Assembly (NCBI GenBank): GCA_947628405.1
Contig: CANQZR010000002.1
Location: 1 to 49,774, forward strand
DNA length: 49,774 nt
Direction of reading: 5' to 3'
From: an uncultured Clostridia bacterium
GTDB lineage: Bacteria > Bacillota > Clostridia > Oscillospirales > Ruminococcaceae
The notes under the pieces are model-generated. The model was not told where the DNA came from, did not search any database, and was given only the letters and a program-made list of their open reading frames with translations. How positions within the stretch are numbered: position 1 is the stretch's first letter; every line of letters starts with the position of its first letter. Shown here in pieces: positions 1 through 7,870 of the stretch. Position numbers and translations under genes: made by a program.

Positions 1-2
1 TG

Positions 3-257
3 CTTGCTTATATGAACCGCGAGAGCCTGAAAAAAACTTTGGAAACAGGTTACACATGGTACTGGAGCCGTTCCCGTCAGGAACTGTGGAACAAGGGGGC
101 GACTTCAGGACATTTGCAGGAAGTTGTTTCGATCTACAGCGACTGCGACAATGATACCTTGCTTCTGAATGTTAAACAAACTGGTGTTGCCTGTCACACG
201 GGTTCATACAGCTGCTTTTTCAATGAAATGTACAATAAAGGGGAGATCGTAAAATGA
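3..257 (+). CDS. hisI: phosphoribosyl-AMP cyclohydrolase, 5' end outside window
   Basis: HisI opens the adenine ring of phosphoribosyl-AMP, the third step of histidine synthesis, in the cytoplasm. The frame stays open to the left edge (L-A-Y before the first ATG), so the visible 81-codon ORF is the C-terminal part of a protein of about 110 residues. The family signature is clear: [18 protein letters not shown] followed by [12 protein letters not shown], which supplies the metal-binding Asp residues and the zinc-binding cysteines. The stop overlaps the hisE start by four bases (ATGA), so the two genes are translationally coupled at the end of a histidine operon that extends leftwards. The fold and ligand roles are family knowledge. 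Confidence 0.95.
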   Translation, partial: LAYMNRESLKKTLETGYTWYWSRSRQELWNKGATSGHLQEVVSIYSDCDNDTLLLNVKQTGVACHTGSYSCFFNEMYNKGEIVK

Positions 258-592
258 CAGTTTACCACGAAATTTTTGAAGTTATAAAAGCCAGAAAGGC
301 AGCGTTCGACAAGGGAGAAGCTCCAGAAAAGTCCTACACCTGCTATCTTTTTGAAAAGGGCGTTGACAAAATTTGCAAAAAGGTCGGCGAAGAAGCCTCC
401 GAAACTATAATTGCCGCCAAAAACGGCGATAATGACGAGCTTATGAACGAAATAAACGACCTGCTTTATCATATAATGGTACTGGCGGTAAATCAGGGAC
501 TTGAATGGACAGACGTTGAAAAGGTTCTTGACGAGCGCAACGAGAAGATAGGAAACCTTAAAGAGTTCCACCAGACAGATAAAAACACATAA
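254..592 (+). CDS. hisE: phosphoribosyl-ATP pyrophosphatase
   Basis: HisE hydrolyses phosphoribosyl-ATP to phosphoribosyl-AMP, the step just before HisI. The 112-residue length matches free-standing HisE proteins, so hisI and hisE are separate here and not fused. The MazG-like all-alpha signature is visible: [19 protein letters not shown] at about 33-51, then [14 protein letters not shown], carrying the acidic residues that bind magnesium. Its ATG overlaps the hisI stop (ATGA). No obvious terminator lies in the 78 bases that follow, so read-through towards the next gene cannot be excluded. Confidence 0.96.
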   Translation: MTVYHEIFEVIKARKAAFDKGEAPEKSYTCYLFEKGVDKICKKVGEEASETIIAAKNGDNDELMNEINDLLYHIMVLAVNQGLEWTDVEKVLDERNEKIGNLKEFHQTDKNT

Positions 593-627
593 CTTTGTAA
601 CTTTTTACCGCTCCTGTGAATAGTATA

Positions 628-643
628 TATTGAAGTTTCAATA
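628..643. repeat. 16-bp palindrome in front of the cysteine-rich gene
   Basis: TATTGAA-GT-TTCAATA is a perfect inverted repeat with a two-base centre. It lies about 28 bp before the start codon of the next gene and upstream of its AGGAGG site. Position and symmetry suit an operator or an upstream promoter element. No convincing -35/-10 pair was found around it, so the role is open. Confidence 0.35.
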
Positions 644-670
644 CTTTAATTTATTCATAGGAGGATCTAT

Positions 671-1528
671 ATGAGCGATAAAAACAACTGCTTCAAGGAA
701 GCGGTTTGCATAGAGGTTCAGCGCATCTTTGACAGCTGCTCTGACCGCGACTGCATCTATGAGCTTCCGGTCACATTGTGCGAAGACTCGGCAGAGATCA
801 CGGACGATATGAACATAGTAAAGCCTCGTTGTATCGAAGTTGATACAGTGTGCATTTCGGTCGATGCTGTTCCATTTAAATCGGGATATTACTCGGTGGA
901 TATTACTTACAGATTCAAAGTTACTGCGGAAGCATACGCAAAGACCTTCTGCCAGCCTACAATGGGAACTCTCCTCTGCGGTACTGCGCTGTGGAACAAG
1001 AGAGTTATCCTTTACGGCGGAGAGGGAAATGCCAAAGTTTTCTCAAGCGATCAGGATTTTGTATTCCCGACCGAAGAGGACTGCTGCTCCTGCGAAAAGG
1101 GCTCAAATTCGACTACTTCAATGCCGAAAGCTACCATTCAGATAGTTGATCCTGTAGCTCTGGAAGCAAAACTCATCTGCGTTCCATGCACAACAGACCC
1201 TGATCCCGGTCCGCAGAACTGCTGCTGTCCTAATCCGTGCAACAAGCCCGGTCTGGAAAGAACTCTGGCTATATCGGTGGGATTGTTCTCTATCGTACAG
1301 CTTTCACGTCCGGTATCAATGATCGTTCCTGCATATGATTACTGCATACCATGCAAGGACTGCTCGTCATCTGCTTCGTCGGAAGCTCCGTGTGAGATAT
1401 TCGACAGGATCGAATTTCCTACGGATCAGTTCTTCCCACGTCCAAGCGGAAACGACAACTGCAAGTGCGGCTGCTGCGACGCCGGAAACAATGACGATAA
1501 TAATTCATGTGACTGCAAAGCAGATTGA
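671..1528 (+). CDS. cysteine-rich conserved clostridial protein of unknown function
   Basis: A 285-residue protein preceded by a strong AGGAGG (about 660). The N-terminal region of about 125 residues, with CFKEAVCIEVQRIFDSC, SDRDC and later VILYGGEGNAKVFSSD, resembles from memory a widespread clostridial family without assigned function; this needs a search. I count 28 cysteines (about 10 percent), clustered as CCSC, CVPC, CCCPNPC, CIPCKDC and CKCGCC in the second half and the tail. There is no signal peptide or membrane segment. It stands alone, with a palindrome before it and a terminator after it. Metal binding, or disulphide cross-linking in a spore outer layer, are guesses from composition only. 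Confidence 0.7.
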   Translation: MSDKNNCFKEAVCIEVQRIFDSCSDRDCIYELPVTLCEDSAEITDDMNIVKPRCIEVDTVCISVDAVPFKSGYYSVDITYRFKVTAEAYAKTFCQPTMGTLLCGTALWNKRVILYGGEGNAKVFSSDQDFVFPTEEDCCSCEKGSNSTTSMPKATIQIVDPVALEAKLICVPCTTDPDPGPQNCCCPNPCNKPGLERTLAISVGLFSIVQLSRPVSMIVPAYDYCIPCKDCSSSASSEAPCEIFDRIEFPTDQFFPRPSGNDNCKCGCCDAGNNDDNNSCDCKAD

Positions 1529-1564
1529 ACCGTAAGCGTCATAGACTATATTTTCATGCAGAAT

Positions 1565-1599
1565 AAAATGCTGTCGTGTAGATCACGGCAGCATTTTTA
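1565..1599 (+). terminator. intrinsic terminator after the cysteine-rich gene
   Basis: AAAATGCTGTCGTG, a five-base loop, then CACGGCAGCATTTT form a 14-bp stem with one G-U pair, with its own A-run and T-run in the stem ends. It separates the cysteine-rich gene from the promoter that follows. Confidence 0.85.
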
Positions 1600-1620
1600 C
1601 GTTCAGCAAAAAGTTCAATA

Positions 1621-1649
1621 TTGACTAAATCAGATTTTAATGGTATAAT
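1621..1649 (+). promoter_or_regulatory. sigma-A promoter for the tmk-like operon
   Basis: TTGACT (1621-1626), 17 bases, TATAAT (1644-1649), with an extended -10 (TGG before TATAAT). It lies 33 bp before the ATG chosen for the kinase and directly after a terminator. It probably drives the run of close-packed genes up to about 6.9 kb. Confidence 0.85.
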
Positions 1650-1682
1650 ATATAACAGTAAAATGTGATCGGGAGTAAAACA

Positions 1683-2345
1683 ATGGGAAAATTAATAGTT
1701 CTGGACGGTCTTGACGGCAGCGGAAAGACCACCCAGTTTGAAATTATAGGAAAAAAACTGTCAGGATCCTACAATGTCAAGGCGATAAGTTTTCCGGATT
1801 ATGATAATCCCTCTTCTGCACTGGTAAAAATGTATCTTAACGGAGAAATATCCGGAAGTGCCGCCGGAGTAAACGCTTACGCCGCGTCCAGCTTCTATGC
1901 AGTGGACAGGTATGCAAGCTATAAAATGTTCTGGGAGAAAAATTACAGACAGGGCGATCTGATATTTGCAAGCAGGTATGTTTCCTCAAATGCAATACAC
2001 CAGATGGTAAAACTTCCGGAAGAACAGTGGGACAGCTATCTTGAATGGCTCAATGATTATGAATACGGCAAGCTCGGACTTCCTGAGCCGGATATGGTCA
2101 TCTTTCTGGATATGCCTGTGGAAATTTCCCAGAAGCTGATGTCTGAGCGTTACCATGGTGATGAGAAGCGTAAGGATATACACGAATCAGATGTGGAATA
2201 CCTGAAAGCCTGCCGCAGATCCGCTTTATACGCTGCGGACAAGTTCGGCTGGAAGATCGTTCCGTGCAGTAAGGACGGCAAACCTCTTTCTATAGAAACT
2301 ATAAGCAGTGAAATTTTAAAATTGTTAGAACAAACAGAGGACTGA
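1683..2345 (+). CDS. thymidylate kinase-like deoxynucleotide kinase
   Basis: A P-loop kinase of 220 residues. Walker A is GLDGSGKTT at 9-17, a DRY motif lies at 75-77, and FASRYVSSNAIHQ and VIFLDMPVEIS match the arginine and lid-side regions of thymidylate kinases. The expected reaction is dTMP plus ATP to dTDP. The sequence is divergent enough that substrate choice is not certain, and the genome may carry a standard tmk elsewhere. I chose ATG 1683 over the longer GTG ORF at 1665 because GGGAG sits seven bases before 1683. It is the first gene after a strong promoter and is followed after eight bases by the DUF2156 gene. Confidence 0.8.
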   Translation: MGKLIVLDGLDGSGKTTQFEIIGKKLSGSYNVKAISFPDYDNPSSALVKMYLNGEISGSAAGVNAYAASSFYAVDRYASYKMFWEKNYRQGDLIFASRYVSSNAIHQMVKLPEEQWDSYLEWLNDYEYGKLGLPEPDMVIFLDMPVEISQKLMSERYHGDEKRKDIHESDVEYLKACRRSALYAADKFGWKIVPCSKDGKPLSIETISSEILKLLEQTED

Positions 2346-2353
2346 TAAAAACA

Positions 2354-3235
2354 ATGCTTGATTTTAAGGTAATTGAGCTTTCAGACAGACCATGGGTGAA
2401 TGAACTGCTGAAATTATCGGATTTCAGGGGCTGTGAATATAATTTTTCCAATAATCTTGCGTGGCACAGACTTTATGAAACACAGATATGCCGCTATAAG
2501 GATTTTTACATTTCCTGTTCGAGAAAATATGGCATGAGATTTACATTCCCGGCAGGCAGGGGAGATTACAAGGATCTTTTCCTTACGCTTAAAAAAGAAG
2601 CGGAAGAAGAAAATTCTCCTTTGGTAATCAGCTCGGTGACAAATGATAAACTTGCACTTTTTGAAGAACTGTTTCCGGATATGTATACGGTCTCCTATGA
2701 TGAAGCGGATTCTGACTATATCTATGAAGCGGCAAAGTTACAGACGCTTTCGGGCAAAAAATATCATCAGAAACGCAATCATCTGGCAAGATTTCATGAA
2801 AACAACTGGGAATATCATGATATGACTGAAAAGGATTTTGATGAATGTATTGAGTTTGCGGCAAAAAGTTATAATCTCGGCAATGCTTATGACGACGAAT
2901 CAAGCGTTGCAGAACAGTTTGCAATAAATACTTTTATGACCTGCTTCGGTGAGCTTGAGCTTAAAGGCGGAGTCATTACGGTTGACGGAAGACTTGAAGC
3001 CTTTACCATAGGCGACGGAATAAATTCCGACACATTCGATATCCACATAGAAAAGGCAAATGCAGATATTCAAGGAGCGTATGTCGCTATAAACAATGAG
3101 TTCGCAAGATCGGCGGCAAAGGGTTATACTTATATAAACCGTGAGGAGGATCTTGGATTAGAGGGACTGAGAAAGTCAAAACATTCCTATCATCCTGCGT
3201 TTATGCTGCAAAAAAATGTTGTAACGTTCAAATAA
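2354..3235 (+). CDS. DUF2156 (acyltransferase-fold) protein
   Basis: A 293-residue cytoplasmic protein with the pattern of the DUF2156 family, a tandem GNAT-like fold related to the C-terminal domain of phosphatidylglycerol lysyltransferases. Recognisable blocks are FSNNLAWHRLY near residue 32, YHQKRNHLARF near 137 and the C-terminal YTYINREEDLGLEGLRKSK. There is no membrane-spanning flippase part, so it is not a complete MprF. The natural acyl or aminoacyl donor is unknown. It lies between the kinase and the DJ-1 gene with short gaps, which suggests co-transcription. Confidence 0.75.
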   Translation: MLDFKVIELSDRPWVNELLKLSDFRGCEYNFSNNLAWHRLYETQICRYKDFYISCSRKYGMRFTFPAGRGDYKDLFLTLKKEAEEENSPLVISSVTNDKLALFEELFPDMYTVSYDEADSDYIYEAAKLQTLSGKKYHQKRNHLARFHENNWEYHDMTEKDFDECIEFAAKSYNLGNAYDDESSVAEQFAINTFMTCFGELELKGGVITVDGRLEAFTIGDGINSDTFDIHIEKANADIQGAYVAINNEFARSAAKGYTYINREEDLGLEGLRKSKHSYHPAFMLQKNVVTFK

Positions 3236-3254
3236 AGATCAAGGAGGAATCAAC

Positions 3255-3797
3255 ATGATCTATGTTTTTCTGGCACAAGGCTTTGAGGAGACCGAAGCAA
3301 TAGCTCCTATCGACCTTCTGAGAAGGTGCGGAAAGGAAGTTTATACGGTTGGGATCGGTGACAGTATCATTAAAAGTTCTCACAATGTTACTTTTTTTAC
3401 CGATACCGAAGATCTGCTTATCGAACTGAACAGCGACCTTGAAATGATCGTTCTTCCCGGAGGAATGCCCGGAACGGTCAATCTTGAAAAGTCCGAAGCA
3501 GTTCAGGCAGCTATAGATTATTGTGCAAAAAATAATATTCTTATAGGAGCAATATGTGCGGCTCCTTCAATTCTTGGACACAAAGGCTTGCTGAAAGGCA
3601 AAAAAGCCGTTTGCTATACAGGTTATGAAGATGAACTGACCGGCGCAGAAGTGCTTGACGTTCCTGCGGTCATTGACGGAAATATTGTTACTGCAAGAGG
3701 AGCGGGCGTTGCCGTTGAGTTCGGATTGAAACTTGTTGAGGCTCTTATTTCCAAAGAGCGCAGCGATAAACTTAAAGAGGCTATTCTATGTCCGTGA
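3255..3797 (+). CDS. DJ-1/PfpI family protein
   Basis: A 180-residue DJ-1-type protein (class I amidotransferase-like fold). The nucleophilic elbow cysteine is in IGAICAAPSILG (Cys101). The partner glutamate of DJ-1 corresponds to Glu14 in GFEETEAIAPIDLLRR. Proteins of this type have been linked to protection against methylglyoxal and to deglycase or chaperone activity. Which applies here cannot be told from sequence. The ribosome site AAGGAGGA precedes the ATG. The end overlaps the next gene by 10 bases, so the two are coupled. Confidence 0.88.
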   Translation: MIYVFLAQGFEETEAIAPIDLLRRCGKEVYTVGIGDSIIKSSHNVTFFTDTEDLLIELNSDLEMIVLPGGMPGTVNLEKSEAVQAAIDYCAKNNILIGAICAAPSILGHKGLLKGKKAVCYTGYEDELTGAEVLDVPAVIDGNIVTARGAGVAVEFGLKLVEALISKERSDKLKEAILCP

Positions 3798-4402
3798 CAG
3801 AAGAAAAGAATATTCTACGCAAAAAGTACAAGGCTTTTCGTTCGGCAATTCCACCCGAAGAGAAAAAAGTTCTGGACGAGCATATTTTCAGAAAAATTAT
3901 TTCTCTTCCGGAATACCGGTCATGCAGTATTATCCTCACTTACGTTTCCACCGAGGCAGAGACAGATACGCTTTGTCTGATAAGACAGGCTTTTGATGAC
4001 GGCAAAACAGTTGCCGTTCCCAGAAGCGTTGACAAGGACGGGAATATGACGTTCCATGAGATACATTCTTTTAATGATCTGAAAAAAGGATATTTCGGAA
4101 TATCTGAACCCGATCCCGAAAAGTGCAGGGAAATTTTCACCTTTTACGGAGGAATATGCATAATTCCCGCTCTTTCATATGATAGACAAGGGTATCGTCT
4201 TGGATACGGAAAAGGCTTTTATGACCGATTTTTAGCTGCACATGAAAATATTCTGAAAGTGGGCATATGCTGCTCCGGATGTATCGAAACATCACTTCCG
4301 CACGGAAAATTTGACATTCCTGCCGATATTGTAATCACCGAAAAATTTGTTGAAGATCACAGAAAGGAAAAGGACCCGGATGACAAACAAGGAAATTACT
4401 GA
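3788..4402 (+). CDS. 5-formyltetrahydrofolate cyclo-ligase
   Basis: Converts 5-formyl-THF to 5,10-methenyl-THF with ATP, returning the storage form of folate to the one-carbon pool. The 204-residue length and the C-terminal signature YDRQGYRLGYGKGFYDRF (nucleotide and phosphate binding) are typical. The N-terminal LRKKYKAFRSAIPPEE matches the basic start of the family. It overlaps the DJ-1 gene upstream by 10 bases and the mltG start downstream by 23 bases. folD, about 24 kb further on, uses the same folate pool. Confidence 0.93.
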   Translation: MSVTEEKNILRKKYKAFRSAIPPEEKKVLDEHIFRKIISLPEYRSCSIILTYVSTEAETDTLCLIRQAFDDGKTVAVPRSVDKDGNMTFHEIHSFNDLKKGYFGISEPDPEKCREIFTFYGGICIIPALSYDRQGYRLGYGKGFYDRFLAAHENILKVGICCSGCIETSLPHGKFDIPADIVITEKFVEDHRKEKDPDDKQGNY

Positions 4403-5672
4403 AGATAAAATTGCATTTGATGAAACGCCGGAAAGTCTGCCGGAAGAAGCTGTTCTTTCGGAAATAGAAGCAGAAGAAAATGATATTTCTTCTGATACAG
4501 ATATAAACTATGACGAAACTGCCGATGCTGTCGATGATGAACAGGACGAGCCTGCCGAAGAATATGAGGAAGATATCGAAGAACAAAGGCGCAAAAGAAA
4601 AAAACGCCGCAAAAAACGCGGTCACTCCCATATAATTTTCGGAGTTATCCTTAGTGTTGTGATTATTTCCGTGTCAATACTTGCAGCGGTATTTATACTT
4701 AAATGCGCAAAAGAAATGTTCGGAATAGGCAAATCGGATATGGTATCGGATATTGATATACCTATGGGTTCAAGTACATATGATATTGCCGATCAGCTTT
4801 TCCATGAAGGCATAATTGCTGATCCGGATCTTTTCAGACTTTTCTCAAAGATAAAAGGCGCTGACGGTAAATACGTTGCCGGAACTCACAGACTTTCACC
4901 GCAAATGGATTACAGCACCATTATAGAAACGCTTCAGGAAGAAGTTGAAAGTCAGAGAGAAACAGCCGATGTGGTATTCCCGGAAGGAATAACTATTTTT
5001 GAAGCCGCACAAAAGCTGGAAGAAAAAGGCGTGTGCGATGCAGATGAATTTATTAAAGTGTTCAATTCTGAAAAATTCGGATTTGACTTTGAGGAAAAGG
5101 TAAAGACAAGCTATATGAAATTCTATAAAATGGAAGGCTATCTTTTCCCGGATACATATCAGTTCTATCTTGAAGAAGACCCAAGAGTAGTTGCTAAGAA
5201 AATATACAAGAACTTTGAAGCAAAGATAACTCCGGATCTGTACGGAAGAATGGACGATCTTGAAATGGATCTTGAAGAAGTTCTCACGCTTGCTTCAATG
5301 GTACAGGCAGAAGCGTCCGATACAAGGAATATGAAAAGAGTTGCTTCGGTTTTCTATAATCGTCTGAACGATCCGGATAATTTCCCACTGCTCCAGTCAG
5401 ACCCTACTACCAATTATGTTGAAGACATCATAATGCCTAATATAGAAGTCAGATCCGAAAAAATGTTTGAGGCTTATGATACATACCGCGGAGCAGGACT
5501 TCCTCCCGGACCTATATGCAATCCGGGAATGGACGCTATAAATGCGGTTTTGTATCCTGCTGAAACCGATTATTACTATTTCTGTTCAAATCTCGAAACA
5601 GGAGAATTTTATTATGCAGAAACTCTTGAAGAACATGAACAAAATCTTATTGAGGCAGGTCTTGCGGAATAA
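4380..5672 (+). CDS. mltG: endolytic transglycosylase MltG
   Basis: MltG cuts nascent glycan strands at the outer membrane face and sets their length. From ATG 4380 it has 430 residues: an acidic, low-complexity cytoplasmic part (about 1-68), a very basic stretch (RRKRKKRRKKRG), one membrane helix at about 84-107, a LysM-like part, then the YceG catalytic domain. GYLFPDTYQF lies near 253-262 and the catalytic Glu is in VQAEA (about 311). I prefer ATG 4380 to the TTG of the ORF track because GGAAAAGG precedes it. It overlaps the cyclo-ligase gene and is followed by the U32 gene after 15 bases. Confidence 0.93.
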   Translation: MTNKEITEDKIAFDETPESLPEEAVLSEIEAEENDISSDTDINYDETADAVDDEQDEPAEEYEEDIEEQRRKRKKRRKKRGHSHIIFGVILSVVIISVSILAAVFILKCAKEMFGIGKSDMVSDIDIPMGSSTYDIADQLFHEGIIADPDLFRLFSKIKGADGKYVAGTHRLSPQMDYSTIIETLQEEVESQRETADVVFPEGITIFEAAQKLEEKGVCDADEFIKVFNSEKFGFDFEEKVKTSYMKFYKMEGYLFPDTYQFYLEEDPRVVAKKIYKNFEAKITPDLYGRMDDLEMDLEEVLTLASMVQAEASDTRNMKRVASVFYNRLNDPDNFPLLQSDPTTNYVEDIIMPNIEVRSEKMFEAYDTYRGAGLPPGPICNPGMDAINAVLYPAETDYYYFCSNLETGEFYYAETLEEHEQNLIEAGLAE

Positions 5673-5687
5673 AACCGGAGGTCTTAT

Positions 5688-6908
5688 ATGAATTATAACA
5701 GTCTTGAGGTACTTGCACCTGCCGGAGATACTGAACGCCTGAAAGCTGCCGTTGATTACGGAGCTGACGCGGTATATCTCGGCGGCAAGATATTCGGTAT
5801 GAGAGCAGGCCCTAAAAATTTCACATATGATGAATTAAGATCTGCCGTGGAATTTTCACATTCAAAAAATGTAAAGGTTTATCTTACCTGCAATACACTT
5901 CCGAGAAATAACGAGATACCAAATTTCAGACAGTTTATTGATGAAGCTGTATCATGCGGTGTGGACGCGCTGATAATTGCCGATCTTGGTCTGCTTTCTC
6001 TGGCGAAAAAATATGCTCCCGACATGGAAGTGCATATGTCCACGCAGACAGGTATCGTCAATTATGCTTCAGCAAACGCACTTTACAACATGGGAGTGAA
6101 AAGGATAGTTGTTGCGAGAGAACTTTCCGTTGACGAGATCGCCGAGATACGGGCAAAGACTCCTGCGGAACTGGATATAGAAGCCTTTGTCCATGGCGCT
6201 ATGTGTATGTCATTTTCAGGAAGATGTCTGCTTTCCCAGTATCTGACGAACCGTGACGCAAACAGGGGAGAATGTGCCCAGCCGTGCCGTTGGAGCTATC
6301 ATCTTATGGAAGAAACAAGACCGGGTGAATTTTTTCCGGTTTTTGAAGATGAACAGGGCAGTTATATACTTAATGCTAAAGACCTTTGCATGATAGAACA
6401 TCTTGATAAACTTGCCGAAGCAGGAGTTACAAGTTTTAAGATCGAAGGCAGGGCAAAATCCTCATATTATGTTTCGGTGATAACAAACGCTTACAGAATG
6501 GCTGTAGATATCCTTAAAAAGTCTCCCGACGACTATCATCTCCCTGACCGTATAAGAGATGAAGTATTCAAGGTCAGTCACAGAAATTACTGTACAGGTT
6601 TTTTCTTCGGACATCCAAACGATTGTCAGTATTACGAAAACAGCGGTTATATAAGGGAATATGACATTGCCGCAGTAATAGAAGAATGCCATGACGGTAT
6701 GATATATGCTACCCAGAGAAATTGTTTCGGCAAAGGAGACAATGTTGAGATACTTTCTCCCGGAGCAGGGTTTGATACGTTTACAATTGAAAAAATTTAT
6801 GATGACGACGGAAATGAAATTGAAAATGCTAATCATGCCATGATGAAGATCGTTATACCATGCTCCAAAAAATATCCTGCAAATTCTATTATAAGGATAA
6901 GAAAATAA
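5688..6908 (+). CDS. U32 family protein (TrhP/YrrO-like)
   Basis: A 406-residue peptidase U32 protein. Members such as YegQ/TrhP in E. coli and YrrN/YrrO in B. subtilis take part in prephenate-dependent 5-hydroxyuridine formation at the tRNA wobble base, so tRNA modification is more likely than proteolysis. The N-terminus LEVLAPAGDTERLKAAVDYG is diagnostic, and the cysteines C173, C180, C196 and C200 match the conserved cluster proposed to hold an Fe-S centre. The position after mltG is as in many Firmicutes, although the yrrM methyltransferase often seen between them is absent. Confidence 0.88.
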   Translation: MNYNSLEVLAPAGDTERLKAAVDYGADAVYLGGKIFGMRAGPKNFTYDELRSAVEFSHSKNVKVYLTCNTLPRNNEIPNFRQFIDEAVSCGVDALIIADLGLLSLAKKYAPDMEVHMSTQTGIVNYASANALYNMGVKRIVVARELSVDEIAEIRAKTPAELDIEAFVHGAMCMSFSGRCLLSQYLTNRDANRGECAQPCRWSYHLMEETRPGEFFPVFEDEQGSYILNAKDLCMIEHLDKLAEAGVTSFKIEGRAKSSYYVSVITNAYRMAVDILKKSPDDYHLPDRIRDEVFKVSHRNYCTGFFFGHPNDCQYYENSGYIREYDIAAVIEECHDGMIYATQRNCFGKGDNVEILSPGAGFDTFTIEKIYDDDGNEIENANHAMMKIVIPCSKKYPANSIIRIRK

Positions 6909-6919
6909 CATATTTATTT

Positions 6920-6951
6920 CCCTTTCTAAATATCAATATATAATGAAAGGG
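6920..6951 (+). promoter_or_regulatory. weak inverted repeat covering a ribosome site
   Basis: CCCTTTC (6920-6926) and GAAAGGG (6945-6951) are perfect 7-base complements. The second arm is the ribosome site of the following gene. The loop is long and A/T-rich and contains a TATAAT (6939-6944). The pairing may be chance, but it would hide the ribosome site. Confidence 0.25.
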
Positions 6952-6960
6952 GACGAGCGT

Positions 6961-7254
6961 ATGAATGACGGATCTGTAAACAGGAAAGAACAGGCAGAAG
7001 AGCCTGTTGAGCTTACGGAATTATTTATTCAAAAGAAAAAAACAGTAACATTTTTTGATACTCTGACCATTCAGGCTATACTTTGCGTAGCAACGGCAAT
7101 TGTTTTTGTTGTGATAAATATTTTCAATAATGATCTTGCTTATGATATATATTCTTTATATTCGGAAAAAAGCCTGAAAGAGAGCAATATCGCGGATACA
7201 TTCAGGATACTTATTGATTTGTTCAAATCTGCTTCTGTTTATGTAAATGTTTGA
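6961..7254 (+). CDS. short single-pass membrane protein next to an M50 protease
   Basis: A 97-residue protein. I start it at ATG 6961, since AAAGGGG lies just before and the ORF-track ATG at 6943 would include the ribosome site. An acidic N-terminal part is followed by one membrane helix (IQAILCVATAIVFVVINIF, about 37-55) and a 40-residue tail. I do not recognise a family. It overlaps the SpoIVFB-like protease by eight bases, the place spoIVFA holds in sporulating Firmicutes. It lacks the LytM/M23 domain of SpoIVFA, so a reduced SpoIVFA-like partner is an inference from position only. Confidence 0.6.
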   Translation: MNDGSVNRKEQAEEPVELTELFIQKKKTVTFFDTLTIQAILCVATAIVFVVINIFNNDLAYDIYSLYSEKSLKESNIADTFRILIDLFKSASVYVNV

Positions 7255-7834
7255 ATTTAGTTTCAGGAATGTATATGTGGCATTTGATTTCAGTTTTTTT
7301 GCTGCGGTGTCACTGCTTATCCTTATGGGCAATTCCTATGCGGTTCTCGGACTTGCAGCGTGTATATGGCATGAATTAGGACATCTTTTTGTCATGAAAA
7401 AATTCAGTATCCGGGCAAAAAGGGTATTATTCTATGGCGCAGGAATAAAGATCTATCCTGACAAACAATTCTGCTTTACAGACTTCGGCACGGAATTTTT
7501 TGTATTGATCGCGGGCAGTGCTTCAAATTTTCTGGCAGCAATGCTGCTTGGTATGTCGGATATAGCTGTGATAAAACTTTTTTCTGTTATAAATGCAGTT
7601 ATAGGAGTATTTAATCTTCTTCCGCTGCAATATCTTGACGGCGGAAAACTGATCGTCCTGCTGATACACAAGTTTTGCAGCTATTCAAATGCTTGCCTTA
7701 TGGAAAGATATCTTAAATGGCTCAATGTATTTTTGATAATTGCGGCAATGATATGCTTTGCTTTTGTCGGAAAAGGCAATTTTACTTTGTATATCACATT
7801 GTGTTATCTGCTTATATCGGCTCTTTCATGCTGA
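7247..7834 (+). CDS. site-2 (M50) intramembrane metalloprotease, SpoIVFB-like
   Basis: A 195-residue polytopic membrane protein. The zinc motif HELGH (H42, E43, H46) lies in a membrane segment, and the second motif NLLPLQYLDGGK gives the third ligand, Asp131. The size and layout fit SpoIVFB, which cuts pro-sigma-K in the mother cell, but other bacterial site-2 proteases look similar and the CBS domain of B. subtilis SpoIVFB is absent. The start ATG overlaps the upstream gene and has no ribosome site of its own, so translation is probably coupled. spoIVB, the protease that triggers SpoIVFB in Bacillus, is also in this window. Confidence 0.82.
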   Translation: MFEFSFRNVYVAFDFSFFAAVSLLILMGNSYAVLGLAACIWHELGHLFVMKKFSIRAKRVLFYGAGIKIYPDKQFCFTDFGTEFFVLIAGSASNFLAAMLLGMSDIAVIKLFSVINAVIGVFNLLPLQYLDGGKLIVLLIHKFCSYSNACLMERYLKWLNVFLIIAAMICFAFVGKGNFTLYITLCYLLISALSC

Positions 7835-7870
7835 TATACGGTCCTTTGAAAAACGAGAGGAATGTAAAAA

